A DNA stretch of 29,471 bases from an uncultured Lewinella sp. (GCA_938021455.1 CALIGP010000386.1:1-29471), one strand, 5' to 3'. Positions 16,266 to 25,414 are shown, counted from the stretch's first letter. The notes: generated by a model not told the origin, from the letters alone. Numbers and translations are program-made.

Positions 16266-16390
16266 TGGATTCTGAAAAACCGGCCAATTATTTGCTGATT
16301 TTAAGTTCTTCAAAACGTTAAAAGTAAGAAGGACTGATGGCCGGGCATTTGAAATCTGCCGCTTTAACCAGGCGGTCAACCTGAGCTGTT

Positions 16391-19300
16391 ATGCGTTACG
16401 TAGCTGATACCACTCCTGCTGAAGGACTGTACACCCCTCACCTTGAATCAGATGCTTGTGGCACGGGGTTTATTGCTAATCTTAACGGAGTCCCCTCGCA
16501 TGATGTAGTGACGAATGCGCTTACGATGCTCGCAAATATGGAGCACCGTGGTGCTTGTGGTTGTGAACCTAACAGTGGTGATGGTGCTGGAATTATGGTC
16601 CAGATTCCGCACGACTTCTTTGCGCGTAAACTGACGGAAGCTGGTAAAGAGTTGCCCGAGAAAGGGAAATACGGAGTAGGGATGCTATTTCTGCCCGCTG
16701 AGAAGCAACTCATGGACCAGTGCCTGTTTGCCTTCGAAGATTATGCAGACGAAATGGGCTTTGACGTTATTCATTACCGGAAAGTACCGGTTGATAATGA
16801 AGAGGTTGGCCCTACTAGCCGGAGCGTTGAGCCTCGGTTCCAACAAGTATTCGTTAAGCCAAGAACAGAAATGGAGCCAGCGGCTTTGGAACGCCGGCTA
16901 TTCATTCTTCGCAAGTATGCCACGCATAGCATCCACTTAACTTACCCGGAAACAAGAGACCAGTTTTACCTGGCGAGCTTTAGTTACAAGACGATTGCCT
17001 ATAAAGGGCAATTGACCACATGGCAGCTTCCCGGCTATTTTCAGGATCTTAAATCACAAGATTTCAAGTCTGCTATTGCTTTGGTACACAGTCGGTTTTC
17101 TACTAACACCGAACCAAAATGGAAACTGGCACAGCCTTTCCGAATGATTGCTCACAATGGGGAAATCAACACGATTCAAGGAAACGTCAACTGGTGGAAA
17201 AGTAAGGAGAGCTTGATCCGGGAGACCTCAAAATTCACGGAAGAAGAACTGGAAAAAATCTATCCGGTTTGCGGAATGGGCCTCTCGGATTCTGCTAACT
17301 TCGATAATGTACTGGAATTTCTTACGCTCAACGGAGTAAGCATTCCGCATGCACTAATGATGATGGTGCCAGAAGCCTGGCAACACGATGAGGCGATGCC
17401 GGATTATAAGAAAGCCTTTTACGAGTACACTAAAGGCTTGATGGAACCTTGGGATGGCCCAGCCTCTATCTGCTTTACGGATGGTATTCTGGTAGGTGCA
17501 ACGCTGGATCGCAATGGCCTACGGCCAAGTCGCTGGTGTTTGACGAAAGACAATGTGCTCATTGTTGCCAGTGAAGCAGGTGCCCTGCCCGTTGATCAAT
17601 CTTCAATCGTACAGAAAGGACGTTTGCAGCCAGGACGGATTCTGGTGGCTGACCTCGATGAACACCGAATCATTGGTGATGAAGAACTGAAGGAAGTCAT
17701 CTGTAAAAGATTGCCTTACCGAGAGTGGTTGGACGAGCACCGCACCACTTTAGAGGACCTTCCTCTTAGCCGCCGGGCTTCTGTAAGTATGGGCGAGAAA
17801 ACGTTGTTCGAACGGCTTCAGCTCTTTGGTTACACAAAAGAAGACCTCAATTTTTTGCTGGAGCCGATGATCAAGGGCGGAAAAGACCCGATCGGTTCGA
17901 TGGGGGCAGATACTCCGCTGGCGGCCCTGAGTCTCCAATCTCAGCACATCGCCAATTACTTTAAGCAACTCTTCGCCCAGGTTACGAACCCGCCCATCGA
18001 CCCCATTCGGGAGCGTACTGTGATGTCCCTTTTCGCCATGTTAGGCAGTACGGGAAACATCATGGAGGTGAAGGCAGAGAATGCCCGTAATATCCATCTT
18101 CCTTCTCCCGTTCTGACGAACGATGAGATGGCCAAGATTAAAGAAATTCATCACCCGCATTTCAAAGCGAGTGTCATCAATTCTGTTTTTCAGATTGACG
18201 GACAGGAAGGCCGGCTTTCAGCCGCCATTGAACACATTAAGGCGCAGGCGGAAAGCCTCGTCCGTAGTGGCTATAATATCTTAGTGATCAGCGACCGGGC
18301 AGCCGATAGTAATAATGCTCCGGTGCCGAGCTTATTGGCGACGGGGGCTATTCACCACCACCTGGTTCGTAAAGGGCTCCGGGCCAAAACGAGCCTGGTC
18401 ATTGAAGGGGGAGATATTCGCGAAACGCATCACTTCGCCACCTTGATTGGCTACGGTGCGAGTGCGGTTAATCCTTACCTGACCTATGCTGCGCTTTCGG
18501 AACTTCACTCTTCCGGCATCTTTGATGAGTCCAAGATGGAACGCAGCGAAGTACTATACACATACCGTAAAGCGATTGGTAAGGGCTTGCTAAAGATCAT
18601 GTCTAAAATCGGCATCTCTACTTTGCAATCTTACCAGGGCGCACAGATTTTTGAAGTGTTGGGGCTTAGCCGTAGCGTAGTGGACGAATGCTTCAGAGGC
18701 TCGATTAGCCGGATTGAGGGAATGGACTATGACGGGATCGCTAAAGAAGTATTGGTGCGCCATGCATTGGCCTACCCAGCTCAGCCGATTACCAACCCTC
18801 AGTTAGAAGTTGGTGGTGTATATCAATGGAAAAGAAGGGGAGAAGCACATACTTTCAACCCCAAGAGTATCCACTACCTCCAGTTAGCTGCGCGGAAGAA
18901 TGACGCAGATGCCTACGAGAAATACAAGAACGAAATCAATGAACAGACTCAGCGGGCGTTGACGCTTCGCGGCCTTTTAGCCTTTCGCCGTGGAACGCCC
19001 ATCGAGATTGAGGAGGTGGAGCCGGCAGAAGAGATCATGAAGCGTTTTGCCACCGGAGCCATGTCTTTCGGTTCCATTAGTTGGGAAGCGCATACCACTT
19101 TAGCCATCGCCATGAACAAGATTGGCGCTAAGTCGAATTCTGGAGAAGGAGGAGAAGATACCGTTCGTTTTGAGATCGACGAAAAAGGTAACAACATGCG
19201 TTCCGCAATCAAGCAGGTAGCTTCCGGGCGTTTTGGCGTAACGAGTCATTATCTGACGAATGCGGATGAAATTCAGATTAAAATGGCTCAGGGAGCCAAG

Positions 19301-20944
19301 CCCGGCGAGGGAGGCCAGCTGCCCGGGCACAAAGTTGACGATTGGATTGGTCGGGTAAGAAACTCTACTCCCGGAGTAGGGCTTATCTCTCCGCCGCCAC
19401 ACCACGACATCTATTCCATTGAGGACTTGGCACAACTAATCTATGACCTCAAAAATGCTAACCGTAAAGCACGTATCAACGTAAAGCTGGTTTCCAAAGC
19501 TGGCGTTGGTATCATTGCTTCCGGAGTAGCGAAAGCTAAAGCTGACGCCATTCTGATCTCCGGCCATGATGGTGGAACGGGTGCCAGCCCCCTTAGCAGT
19601 ATCCGGCATGCCGGTCTTCCTTGGGAGCTTGGCCTGGCGGAGACGCACCAGACCCTGGTGAAGAACAAACTTCGCGACCGGGTGGTCGTGCAAACGGACG
19701 GTCAAATTCGCACAGGAAGAGACTTAGCTATCGCTGCATTCCTTGGAGCCGAAGAGTTCGGGGTCGCTACTGCTGCACTGGTTGTAGAAGGCTGTATCAT
19801 GATGCGTAAGTGTCACGTCAATACCTGCCCGGTAGGAATCGCTACCCAAAACCCAGACCTGAGAGCTCGGTTTACCGGAGACCCAGAGCACGTGATCAAT
19901 TTCTTCCGTTTCCTCGCTGAAGACCTTCGCCAAATCATGGCGGAGCTTGGCTACCGAACCGTTAACGAGATGGTTGGAAAGGTGGAGCAGCTAAAAGCAA
20001 ACGCTGAAATTGAACATTGGAAGTATAAAGCCTTGGATTTGAGCCCGATTCTGTACAAGGCAATTGCCGAAGAAGGCGTTGGCTTATACCAGAAAACGGA
20101 ACAGGATCATGAACTCGACAACGTCCTGGATCGCCGACTGATCTCAGCCGCCAAACAAGCGCTGGACAATATGGAGCCTGTCGCAAGTGAATTTCCGATC
20201 AAGAATACTGATCGTTCTGTAGGCACGATGCTCTCAAACGAAATAAGTCGCCGTTTCCACGGAGAGGGCCTGCCCGACGGCGCCATTAAGTTCCGCTTCC
20301 GCGGTTCTGCCGGACAATCCTTTGGTGCGTTCGGTGCTAAGGGATTGGAGTTCCTATTGGAAGGAGAATCCAATGATTACTTTGGTAAGGGCCTGAGTGG
20401 AAGCCGGCTGATTGTCGTACCGGATCGGATCTCGACTTTTGATCCGCACGAGAACATCATCATTGGCAACGTTGCTTTCTACGGCGCGACGGCTGGTGAG
20501 GCCTATATTAAAGGAACGGCCGGTGAGCGTTTCTGCGTCCGGAATTCCGGTGTAAAAACAGTCGTCGAAGGAATTGGAGACCACGGCTGTGAGTACATGA
20601 CTGGTGGACTCGTCGTGATCCTCGGTGAGACGGGCAAAAACTTCGGTGCCGGAATGTCCGGTGGTATGGCTTATGTCTACGACCCAAAAAAGACCTTGCC
20701 CAATAAGCTCAACGACGACATGGCGGACTTGGAAACGCTCAATGACTTTGATAAGCAGCTGCTACAGCAGATGGTACGTAACCACTTCACTTATACCAGC
20801 TCAAAGGTGGCTATGGACATGCTTAATAACTGGAAGAAGGAGCTTAAGCACTTCATCAAAGTGATGCCGCGTGACTATAAGCGAGTCCTGGAAGAGAAGT
20901 CAGCCCAGCCCGACGTACAAGTAAAGGCTGCAGAACTGATCTAA
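16391..20944 (+). CDS. gltB: Glutamate synthase large (alpha) subunit
   Basis: 1517 aa, full length for bacterial GltB. It makes two glutamates from glutamine and 2-oxoglutarate; cytoplasmic. Cys23 in DACGTGFIAN is the glutaminase nucleophile, exposed after removal of a 22-residue propeptide. The class II amidotransferase domain runs to about 430, with 'RFSTNTEPKW', 'AHNGEINTI' and 'DRNGLRPSRW'. A central domain (about 470-780) is followed by the FMN synthase barrel (about 830-1200) with 'KSNSGEGGED', 'GAKPGEGGQLPGHKV', 'SPPPHHDIYSIEDL' and 'SGHDGGTGASP'. The [3Fe-4S] cysteines are Cys1135, Cys1141 and Cys1146 (GCIMMRKCHVNTCPVG). The C-terminal GXGXG helix domain includes 'GSAGQSFGAFG' and 'GGLVVILGETGKNFGAGMSGG'. 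gltD follows after 65 bp on the same strand. Confidence 0.97.
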   Translation: MRYVADTTPAEGLYTPHLESDACGTGFIANLNGVPSHDVVTNALTMLANMEHRGACGCEPNSGDGAGIMVQIPHDFFARKLTEAGKELPEKGKYGVGMLFLPAEKQLMDQCLFAFEDYADEMGFDVIHYRKVPVDNEEVGPTSRSVEPRFQQVFVKPRTEMEPAALERRLFILRKYATHSIHLTYPETRDQFYLASFSYKTIAYKGQLTTWQLPGYFQDLKSQDFKSAIALVHSRFSTNTEPKWKLAQPFRMIAHNGEINTIQGNVNWWKSKESLIRETSKFTEEELEKIYPVCGMGLSDSANFDNVLEFLTLNGVSIPHALMMMVPEAWQHDEAMPDYKKAFYEYTKGLMEPWDGPASICFTDGILVGATLDRNGLRPSRWCLTKDNVLIVASEAGALPVDQSSIVQKGRLQPGRILVADLDEHRIIGDEELKEVICKRLPYREWLDEHRTTLEDLPLSRRASVSMGEKTLFERLQLFGYTKEDLNFLLEPMIKGGKDPIGSMGADTPLAALSLQSQHIANYFKQLFAQVTNPPIDPIRERTVMSLFAMLGSTGNIMEVKAENARNIHLPSPVLTNDEMAKIKEIHHPHFKASVINSVFQIDGQEGRLSAAIEHIKAQAESLVRSGYNILVISDRAADSNNAPVPSLLATGAIHHHLVRKGLRAKTSLVIEGGDIRETHHFATLIGYGASAVNPYLTYAALSELHSSGIFDESKMERSEVLYTYRKAIGKGLLKIMSKIGISTLQSYQGAQIFEVLGLSRSVVDECFRGSISRIEGMDYDGIAKEVLVRHALAYPAQPITNPQLEVGGVYQWKRRGEAHTFNPKSIHYLQLAARKNDADAYEKYKNEINEQTQRALTLRGLLAFRRGTPIEIEEVEPAEEIMKRFATGAMSFGSISWEAHTTLAIAMNKIGAKSNSGEGGEDTVRFEIDEKGNNMRSAIKQVASGRFGVTSHYLTNADEIQIKMAQGAKPGEGGQLPGHKVDDWIGRVRNSTPGVGLISPPPHHDIYSIEDLAQLIYDLKNANRKARINVKLVSKAGVGIIASGVAKAKADAILISGHDGGTGASPLSSIRHAGLPWELGLAETHQTLVKNKLRDRVVVQTDGQIRTGRDLAIAAFLGAEEFGVATAALVVEGCIMMRKCHVNTCPVGIATQNPDLRARFTGDPEHVINFFRFLAEDLRQIMAELGYRTVNEMVGKVEQLKANAEIEHWKYKALDLSPILYKAIAEEGVGLYQKTEQDHELDNVLDRRLISAAKQALDNMEPVASEFPIKNTDRSVGTMLSNEISRRFHGEGLPDGAIKFRFRGSAGQSFGAFGAKGLEFLLEGESNDYFGKGLSGSRLIVVPDRISTFDPHENIIIGNVAFYGATAGEAYIKGTAGERFCVRNSGVKTVVEGIGDHGCEYMTGGLVVILGETGKNFGAGMSGGMAYVYDPKKTLPNKLNDDMADLETLNDFDKQLLQQMVRNHFTYTSSKVAMDMLNNWKKELKHFIKVMPRDYKRVLEEKSAQPDVQVKAAELI

Positions 20945-21009
20945 GGCTTACGACACACCAATTCGACTAAAAATTATAATCCTGCAATAGCAGAGAAAAA
21001 CCATCTATC

Positions 21010-22488
21010 ATGGCAGATCCACAAGGCTTTCTCAAGCACACCCGTGAGTTACCCGGAAAGCGTGAAGTAGCGGTTCGTAAACAGGACTGGAAGGAACTTT
21101 ACGAGCCCCTGGCGGAAGAAAAAACGATTCAGCAAGCCAGTCGTTGTATGGATTGTGGTGTTCCATTTTGCCATAATGGATGTCCACTGGGGAATATTAT
21201 TCCTGAATTCAATGATGCAGTATACCAGGAAGACTGGAAGCTCGCCTGGAATATCCTTAGTGAAACGAATAACTTTCCGGAATTCACGGGAAGAATTTGT
21301 CCCGCCCCCTGTGAATCAGCCTGCGTGTTGGGTATCAACCAGCCGGCAGTAGCTATTGAGCATATCGAAAAGAGTATTGCCGAAGAAGCATTTGCTCGTG
21401 GCTACGCCCGGCCGAACCCGCCAAGCAGTCGCACGGGCAAAAAAGTGGCGGTTGTTGGTTCTGGCCCTGCCGGTCTGGCCGCTGCCGCTCAGCTGAATAA
21501 AGCAGGACATACCGTAACGGTTTATGAAAGAAATACCAGAGTCGGGGGGCTATTACGCTACGGTATTCCTGATTTTAAGTTAGAAAAGCGAATAATTGAT
21601 CGTCGTGTTGACCTGATGAAAGCAGAGGGTATTTCCTTTAAGGTAAATGCTAACGTAGGCGGAAACGTAGATGCTAAACAGCTTGTACGGGAAAGCGACG
21701 CAGTAATCTTGGCGGGAGGCTCTACCATTCCCAGGGACATTCCTTCCCCCGGAAGAAATTTTGAAGGAGTTCACTTTGCCATGGACTTTCTGGACCAAAA
21801 CAACAAGCGGGTTGCAGGAGATGATTTGACCGGTACCGATGAGATACACGCAAAAGGCCTTGATGTTATCGTCATTGGAGGAGGAGATACAGGTGCAGAT
21901 TGTGTTGGTACCAGCAACCGTCATGGTGCTAAGTCAGTCACACAGATTGAGATAATGCCGATGCCCCCGACGGAAAGAGATAAAAATAACTGGCCTAACT
22001 GGCCCATGATTCTCCGAACGAGTACAAGTCATGAAGAAGGGTGTGAACGAGAGTTCGCTGTACTAACGGAGGCATTCCTTGGCGATGAGGATGGAAAGCT
22101 TCGTGCCATCAAAACGGTTGATATTCGCTGGGGGAAAAACCCGGCAGGTAGAAACACTTTCGTTAAAATAGAAGGCAGCGAACGAGAGCTACCTTGCCAG
22201 CTACTGCTTATCGCAGCGGGCTTCCTTCATCCACAACATGAAGGTATGTTGACTAACCTCGGTGTTGGCCTTGATGCTCGAAAGAACGTTGCTGCTAGCC
22301 CCGAGCATGGTTACCAGACCAGTATCCCAAAAGTGTTTGCTGCTGGCGACATGCGTCGCGGACAGAGCCTGGTAGTATGGGCTATCTCAGAAGGCCGTGA
22401 GTGTGCTCGTGCTGTTGATGCCTTTCTTAATGGAGGAGAGTCAATGCTGGAAAGCAAGGATGGGGGTAACCTGGCCTTGGCTATATAA
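21010..22488 (+). CDS. gltD: Glutamate synthase small (beta) subunit, NAD(P)H-dependent
   Basis: 492 aa. Supplies electrons from NADPH through FAD and two [4Fe-4S] clusters to GltB. The N-terminal cluster cysteines are seen as CMDCGVPFCHNGCPLG (46, 49, 54, 58) and CPAPCESAC (97, 101, 105). The FAD-binding loop VVGSGPAGLAAA lies at 148-159, with 'YERNTRVGGLLRYGIPDFKLEK' after it; the pyridine-nucleotide loop is 'VIVIGGGDTGADC' near 288-300. A final FAD contact is 'FAAGDMRRGQSLVVWAISEGR'. The start ATG is 65 bp after gltB with no terminator between, so the two form an operon. Confidence 0.97.
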   Translation: MADPQGFLKHTRELPGKREVAVRKQDWKELYEPLAEEKTIQQASRCMDCGVPFCHNGCPLGNIIPEFNDAVYQEDWKLAWNILSETNNFPEFTGRICPAPCESACVLGINQPAVAIEHIEKSIAEEAFARGYARPNPPSSRTGKKVAVVGSGPAGLAAAAQLNKAGHTVTVYERNTRVGGLLRYGIPDFKLEKRIIDRRVDLMKAEGISFKVNANVGGNVDAKQLVRESDAVILAGGSTIPRDIPSPGRNFEGVHFAMDFLDQNNKRVAGDDLTGTDEIHAKGLDVIVIGGGDTGADCVGTSNRHGAKSVTQIEIMPMPPTERDKNNWPNWPMILRTSTSHEEGCEREFAVLTEAFLGDEDGKLRAIKTVDIRWGKNPAGRNTFVKIEGSERELPCQLLLIAAGFLHPQHEGMLTNLGVGLDARKNVAASPEHGYQTSIPKVFAAGDMRRGQSLVVWAISEGRECARAVDAFLNGGESMLESKDGGNLALAI

Positions 22489-22512
22489 GGCTGACTTAAC
22501 TTAAGCAAATCG

Positions 22513-22530
22513 AGGGTGTCTTACCCTTTT
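22513..22530 (+). terminator. Weak candidate terminator after gltD
   Basis: A short stem AGGGT/ACCCT (22513-22517, 22523-22527) with loop GTCTT is followed by TTT. It lies 25 bp after the gltD stop. The five-base-pair stem is weak for intrinsic termination. Confidence 0.3.
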
Positions 22531-22669
22531 ACTTATTGGTATTGTTTTTCATTGTCGTTGCCGAAATGGTGCCTTTGGAAAACGGGATATATTAAAAGAG
22601 CTCCATTGTGGGCTGGTTTGTTAACGTTTCCTTCCATTTCCTCATAAGATGCGGTTAATCAAGAACCCG

Positions 22670-22705
22670 TTTGGTGACAATGTGTGACTTCTGCCGTTAT
22701 AATTG
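22670..22705 (+). promoter_or_regulatory. Candidate promoter of the Arg/Thr-rich protein gene
   Basis: TATAATTG (22698-22705) is one base from the TAnnTTTG -7 box. A TTTG lies at 22670-22673, 24 bp upstream, slightly far. The implied leader to the ATG at 22728 is short (about 16-20 nt). If right, it excludes the longer open frame that begins at 22671. Confidence 0.25.
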
Positions 22706-22727
22706 TGTAACCAAACTTGTAACGGTC

Positions 22728-23273
22728 ATGAAACAGAATTTCCTTCTCCCTACTTTAGTCTTCCTATTTGTCGCTCTCTTTGCCCTTCCGGCAAACGCAC
22801 AGCGCCCAGGTGGCACCCGTGGTTCTAGCACTACGACCGCTACCAGCCGAGCCGACACGAAGCCTTCTGCAACCCGCACTACCCGGGCCAGCACTAATCG
22901 CCAAACTAGTAGCCGCCCACAGGCCACTACTCGTACTACCCGTCGGACGAATCCGACGCCATCGACTTCTACCCGTCGTCGTACCAGTACGCCCAGCAGC
23001 ACGAACCGCCGCACTAACCCTAACTACTGTCCTCCAGGTGGAACAACGGCAACGAACCGTCGTAATACCAGTACGCAGACAACTGGCAACAGCCGCCGTG
23101 TGAACCGGGGCGGTGGCGCTACTCGGGCAACTACTCGTCCAGCAACGAGATCCAGTAACACCAGGGTTACCACAAACCGTGCTGAGCGTGCTGAGCGTTC
23201 GACTAAGCTTAAGACTAATGGTCGTAGTGTAAACTTCGACGATGTATACGCCAGCCGCTCTAAAGGCAACTAG
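22728..23273 (+). CDS. Exported low-complexity Arg/Thr/Ser-rich basic protein, function unknown
   Basis: About 181 aa. The ATG at 22728 gives a textbook signal peptide (MKQNFLLPTLVFLFVALFALPANA before QRPGG); the frame is open 19 codons earlier, but that part would hide the signal. The mature chain is almost entirely Thr, Arg, Ser, Asn, Pro and Gly in short irregular repeats (TTRTTR, TRRRTSTPSS, TNRRN), strongly positive, and predicted disordered. It has a single Cys (NYCPPGG) and a less repetitive end (LKTNGRSVNFDDVYASRSKGN region). I recognise no family. Possible roles are binding of acidic surface polymer or DNA outside the cytoplasm, but nothing in the sequence proves it. A strong terminator follows 42 bp downstream, which supports a real, separately ended transcript. 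Confidence 0.7.
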   Translation: MKQNFLLPTLVFLFVALFALPANAQRPGGTRGSSTTTATSRADTKPSATRTTRASTNRQTSSRPQATTRTTRRTNPTPSTSTRRRTSTPSSTNRRTNPNYCPPGGTTATNRRNTSTQTTGNSRRVNRGGGATRATTRPATRSSNTRVTTNRAERAERSTKLKTNGRSVNFDDVYASRSKGN

Positions 23274-23314
23274 AATTAAAGTCTTCCCATAATAATCCCA
23301 CGAACTGTATACAT

Positions 23315-23347
23315 CCCGTTCCGCCAATAGGCGGGACGGGTTTTTTT
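23315..23347 (+). terminator. Strong intrinsic terminator after the Arg/Thr-rich protein gene
   Basis: The stem CCCGTTCCGCC (23315-23325) pairs with GGCGGGACGGG (23330-23340) across the loop AATA, with one G-T pair, followed directly by seven T residues (23341-23347). Orientation is plus only; on the minus strand the hairpin is not followed by T residues, so mltG, ending at 23367, does not use it. Confidence 0.93.
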
Positions 23348-23366
23348 ATGGTGGAATGGCTGACTT

Positions 23367-24410
23367 TTACCTTTGCTTTGCTAGCCACCGTTGATAGTCG
23401 GCCTTCCCTTTAGCGAAGCCTGCAGCAGTCGCATAAAAGTGATGGGAACCATCTCCTTTTTCAACGTTCAGTACGTAATAGAGGAAGTCGGTTTTTGCTG
23501 GATTGAGTGCTGCCTCATAAGCTGATTTACTCGCTGAGCTGATCGGTCCGGGAGGAAGCCCATAAATTTTTCGCGTATTGTACGGGTGGTCCACTTCCAC
23601 ATCGCTTTTATGGATAATCCCATCCCAGCGATTAAGCAGCTTCGCGATGTAGACATTCGTTGCATCAATTCCTAAAGGAATCCCCCGTTCCAGGCGGTTA
23701 TAGATTACGGAAGCTACCAAGGCTCGCTCTTCGGCCACTTTGGATTCGTTTTCGATCAAGCTAGCAATAGTGACAATCTCCTGTTTAGTTCGGCCGATTT
23801 TCTTTGCTTGCGCGTCCCAATCTACTTCCCAAACTGACTTGAACTGATTGACCATCTTGATGATGACATCTTTTGGGTGTGCATCCAACTCAACTTCATA
23901 GGTAGTAGGGTAGAGGTAGCCTTCCAGATTCCGGGCTTCTGGAGCTATCTCCTCGATCAGGCTTACATCATTCATCATGGCTAGCACCTCTTTTTCATCA
24001 ATAACCGGTTCTACGGGGAACTGTGCAGCCAGACGCTTAGCTATTTCAAAACGGGTCCAGCCCTCCGGAATGGTAAGAGATTTAGTGCGTTTCTTGCCGT
24101 CCTTAAGCTGAGCTAAAACTTCCTTCGGGCTGATTGGTGACGGGAACAAGTAATCTCCCGCTTGAAGTTGAGTGCCTTGATCAAAGAATCGGAGGTATAA
24201 TTTGGTCGCCAGCGGCGCTTGAATGATGTTATTCTCTTCTAGGATATGGAGGATACGGTTAGATCCCAAGCCTTGATCGATAGTGAGGTATTGACTAGCG
24301 TTTTCATGTTCTACTGGAGCCTCTATTGCGGCGTACATCCAGTAGGCAGCCCCTCCTAGAGTTAAAGAAATAAGGAGGAACAGCAGGAGTAGTCTGCGGA
24401 CAAATTTCAT
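23367..24410 (-). CDS. mltG: Endolytic murein transglycosylase MltG (YceG family)
   Basis: 347 aa. Cleaves nascent peptidoglycan glycan strands within the chain and so helps set strand length; inner-membrane anchored with the catalytic part in the periplasm. One N-terminal membrane helix lies at about 7-27. A LysM-like part follows ('YLTIDQGLGSNRILHILEEN', 'LQAGDYLF'). The catalytic domain shows 'EGYLYPTTYEV', 'ASLIENESK' with the catalytic glutamate at Glu220, 'ERALVASVIYNRLERGIPLGIDAT', 'YNTRKIYGLPPGPI' and 'HHFYATAAGF'. Length is normal. The S24-type regulator gene ends 20 bp upstream, so the two are probably co-transcribed. Confidence 0.95.
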   Translation of the reverse strand: MKFVRRLLLLFLLISLTLGGAAYWMYAAIEAPVEHENASQYLTIDQGLGSNRILHILEENNIIQAPLATKLYLRFFDQGTQLQAGDYLFPSPISPKEVLAQLKDGKKRTKSLTIPEGWTRFEIAKRLAAQFPVEPVIDEKEVLAMMNDVSLIEEIAPEARNLEGYLYPTTYEVELDAHPKDVIIKMVNQFKSVWEVDWDAQAKKIGRTKQEIVTIASLIENESKVAEERALVASVIYNRLERGIPLGIDATNVYIAKLLNRWDGIIHKSDVEVDHPYNTRKIYGLPPGPISSASKSAYEAALNPAKTDFLYYVLNVEKGDGSHHFYATAAGFAKGKADYQRWLAKQR

Positions 24411-24430
24411 ATCAGTAAGTACTAAAAAGT

Positions 24431-25258
24431 CTATTTACCCAAGCGGTCAATCGCACCCGACAAGCGATTAATCATCTTGCCCTGCTGTTGAATGGTCTCC
24501 TTTAGGCCCTGCATTTCTTCCTGTACGTAACGCTGAATGTTTTGTGGCGAAGGGAGAAAGGGAGTAATTCGGGCACGAACGTACCAGATCTCGCGTAGGT
24601 CAGACATGGGAATTTTATACGGGTCGTAAAAATTGTTGTCCGCAATAACCTCCAGTTCTTTACTCTCCGCAATGAGGTTCTTTACCCGACGGACGACCAC
24701 GTCACTACGGGTGACAATAACGTAGGCATAGTTGTCCTTCACGCCAGATTCCCACAAAGTAGGCTCCAGAAAAGAGCAGACAACCTTGTCGCCTTCAAAG
24801 AGGGTGGGTTCCATGCTGTCTCCTGGAATGTCAAAGCTCCGGTGAGTACCTACTTTATACTTGTAGTCAGGGAGACTGTAAGAAGGGAGGTCCTGGACAA
24901 AAGAAGGGTCCCCGAGCTCGGCAGCATAGACTGCGTGAGCGGGTAGCGGAACGTGGACGATTAATTCTTCTTCGTTGGGCGAACGGATGGTAGTCAGGAC
25001 CCGGAAACTTTGGTTGGTTTCTTCGGTCATAAACATTGGCCCGTCTCCAGTCATGATGTAAACCGGATTCATTTTGTATTTGGCAATGGCCTTGCGGAGC
25101 AATTCAATGGTTACGTCTCTACGTCCTTTCAGGATTTCGGAAAGAGACTGCGGAAGATAGTCAAGGGATAGTGCGAACTGACGACTAGAACGAACCCGTT
25201 TCTCTTCTCTAAGCTTGTTGTGGCACTTAATGAAACGCTGAGAAACGACGTTATTCAT
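24431..25258 (-). CDS. Helix-turn-helix regulator with LexA/CI-like S24 domain lacking the catalytic lysine
   Basis: 275 aa from the ATG at 25258. The frame runs 30 codons further up, but a good promoter at 25294-25323 lies inside that extension and homologous sequence begins near MNNVVSQRF. Residues about 5-70 are an XRE-like HTH ('SSRQFALSLDYLPQSLSEILKGRRDVTIELLRKAI'). The C-terminal half is an S24 peptidase fold: 'FDIPGDSMEPTLFEGDKVVCS' keeps the LexA-type serine (Ser148). The segment matching LexA 'VTVKRLKK' reads VVVRRVKN, so the catalytic lysine position is Arg190. Self-cleavage is therefore doubtful, and the domain may serve for dimerisation or sensing. The tail (about 240-275) looks like a short coiled coil. 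Targets are unknown; it sits just before mltG. Confidence 0.85.
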   Translation of the reverse strand: MNNVVSQRFIKCHNKLREEKRVRSSRQFALSLDYLPQSLSEILKGRRDVTIELLRKAIAKYKMNPVYIMTGDGPMFMTEETNQSFRVLTTIRSPNEEELIVHVPLPAHAVYAAELGDPSFVQDLPSYSLPDYKYKVGTHRSFDIPGDSMEPTLFEGDKVVCSFLEPTLWESGVKDNYAYVIVTRSDVVVRRVKNLIAESKELEVIADNNFYDPYKIPMSDLREIWYVRARITPFLPSPQNIQRYVQEEMQGLKETIQQQGKMINRLSGAIDRLGK

Positions 25259-25293
25259 GGTAGTAGTTTGTAGATATCCGAAAGATGACTCGC

Positions 25294-25323
25294 CAAAGAT
25301 AGGAGAGTATAGCATAAATGCAA
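25294..25323 (-). promoter_or_regulatory. Promoter of the S24-type regulator gene
   Basis: The minus strand reads TTG (25323-25321), 19 bp, then TATCTTTG (25301-25294). This is an exact match to the Bacteroidota primary-sigma pattern TTG-N19-TAnnTTTG. The implied start site is near 25287, leaving a leader of about 30 nt before the ATG at 25258, and it supports that ATG over the longer open frame. Confidence 0.6.
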
Positions 25324-25414
25324 TAGTGACGAAACATTTTTTTTGCAACTTTTTGCGAATGTTGGCTGGAAGCCTACTTTAACGGAAGCTCTTGTCGTTA
25401 TGCGTAGTCCGTTT

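Larger units (their letters stand above)
15897..16390. other. Divergent intergenic region between the phosphatase gene and gltB
   Basis: This 494-bp region separates two divergently transcribed genes. It holds the right inverted arm at 15990-16010, a weak gltB promoter candidate near 16229-16265, and a small CCGC/GCGG hairpin at 16359-16375 just before the gltB start that could lie in its leader. The middle (about 16060-16150) is A+T-rich with no visible gene or RNA. Confidence 0.5.

Noticed and set aside
22671..22727. Longer N-terminus for the Arg/Thr-rich protein
   Set aside because: It begins at a TTG, would place a hydrophilic Cys-containing stretch before the signal peptide, and overlaps a promoter-like sequence.
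22697..23327. Minus-strand open frames opposite the Arg/Thr-rich gene
   Set aside because: They are mirror frames caused by the skewed codon composition; the plus-strand frame has the signal peptide and the terminator.
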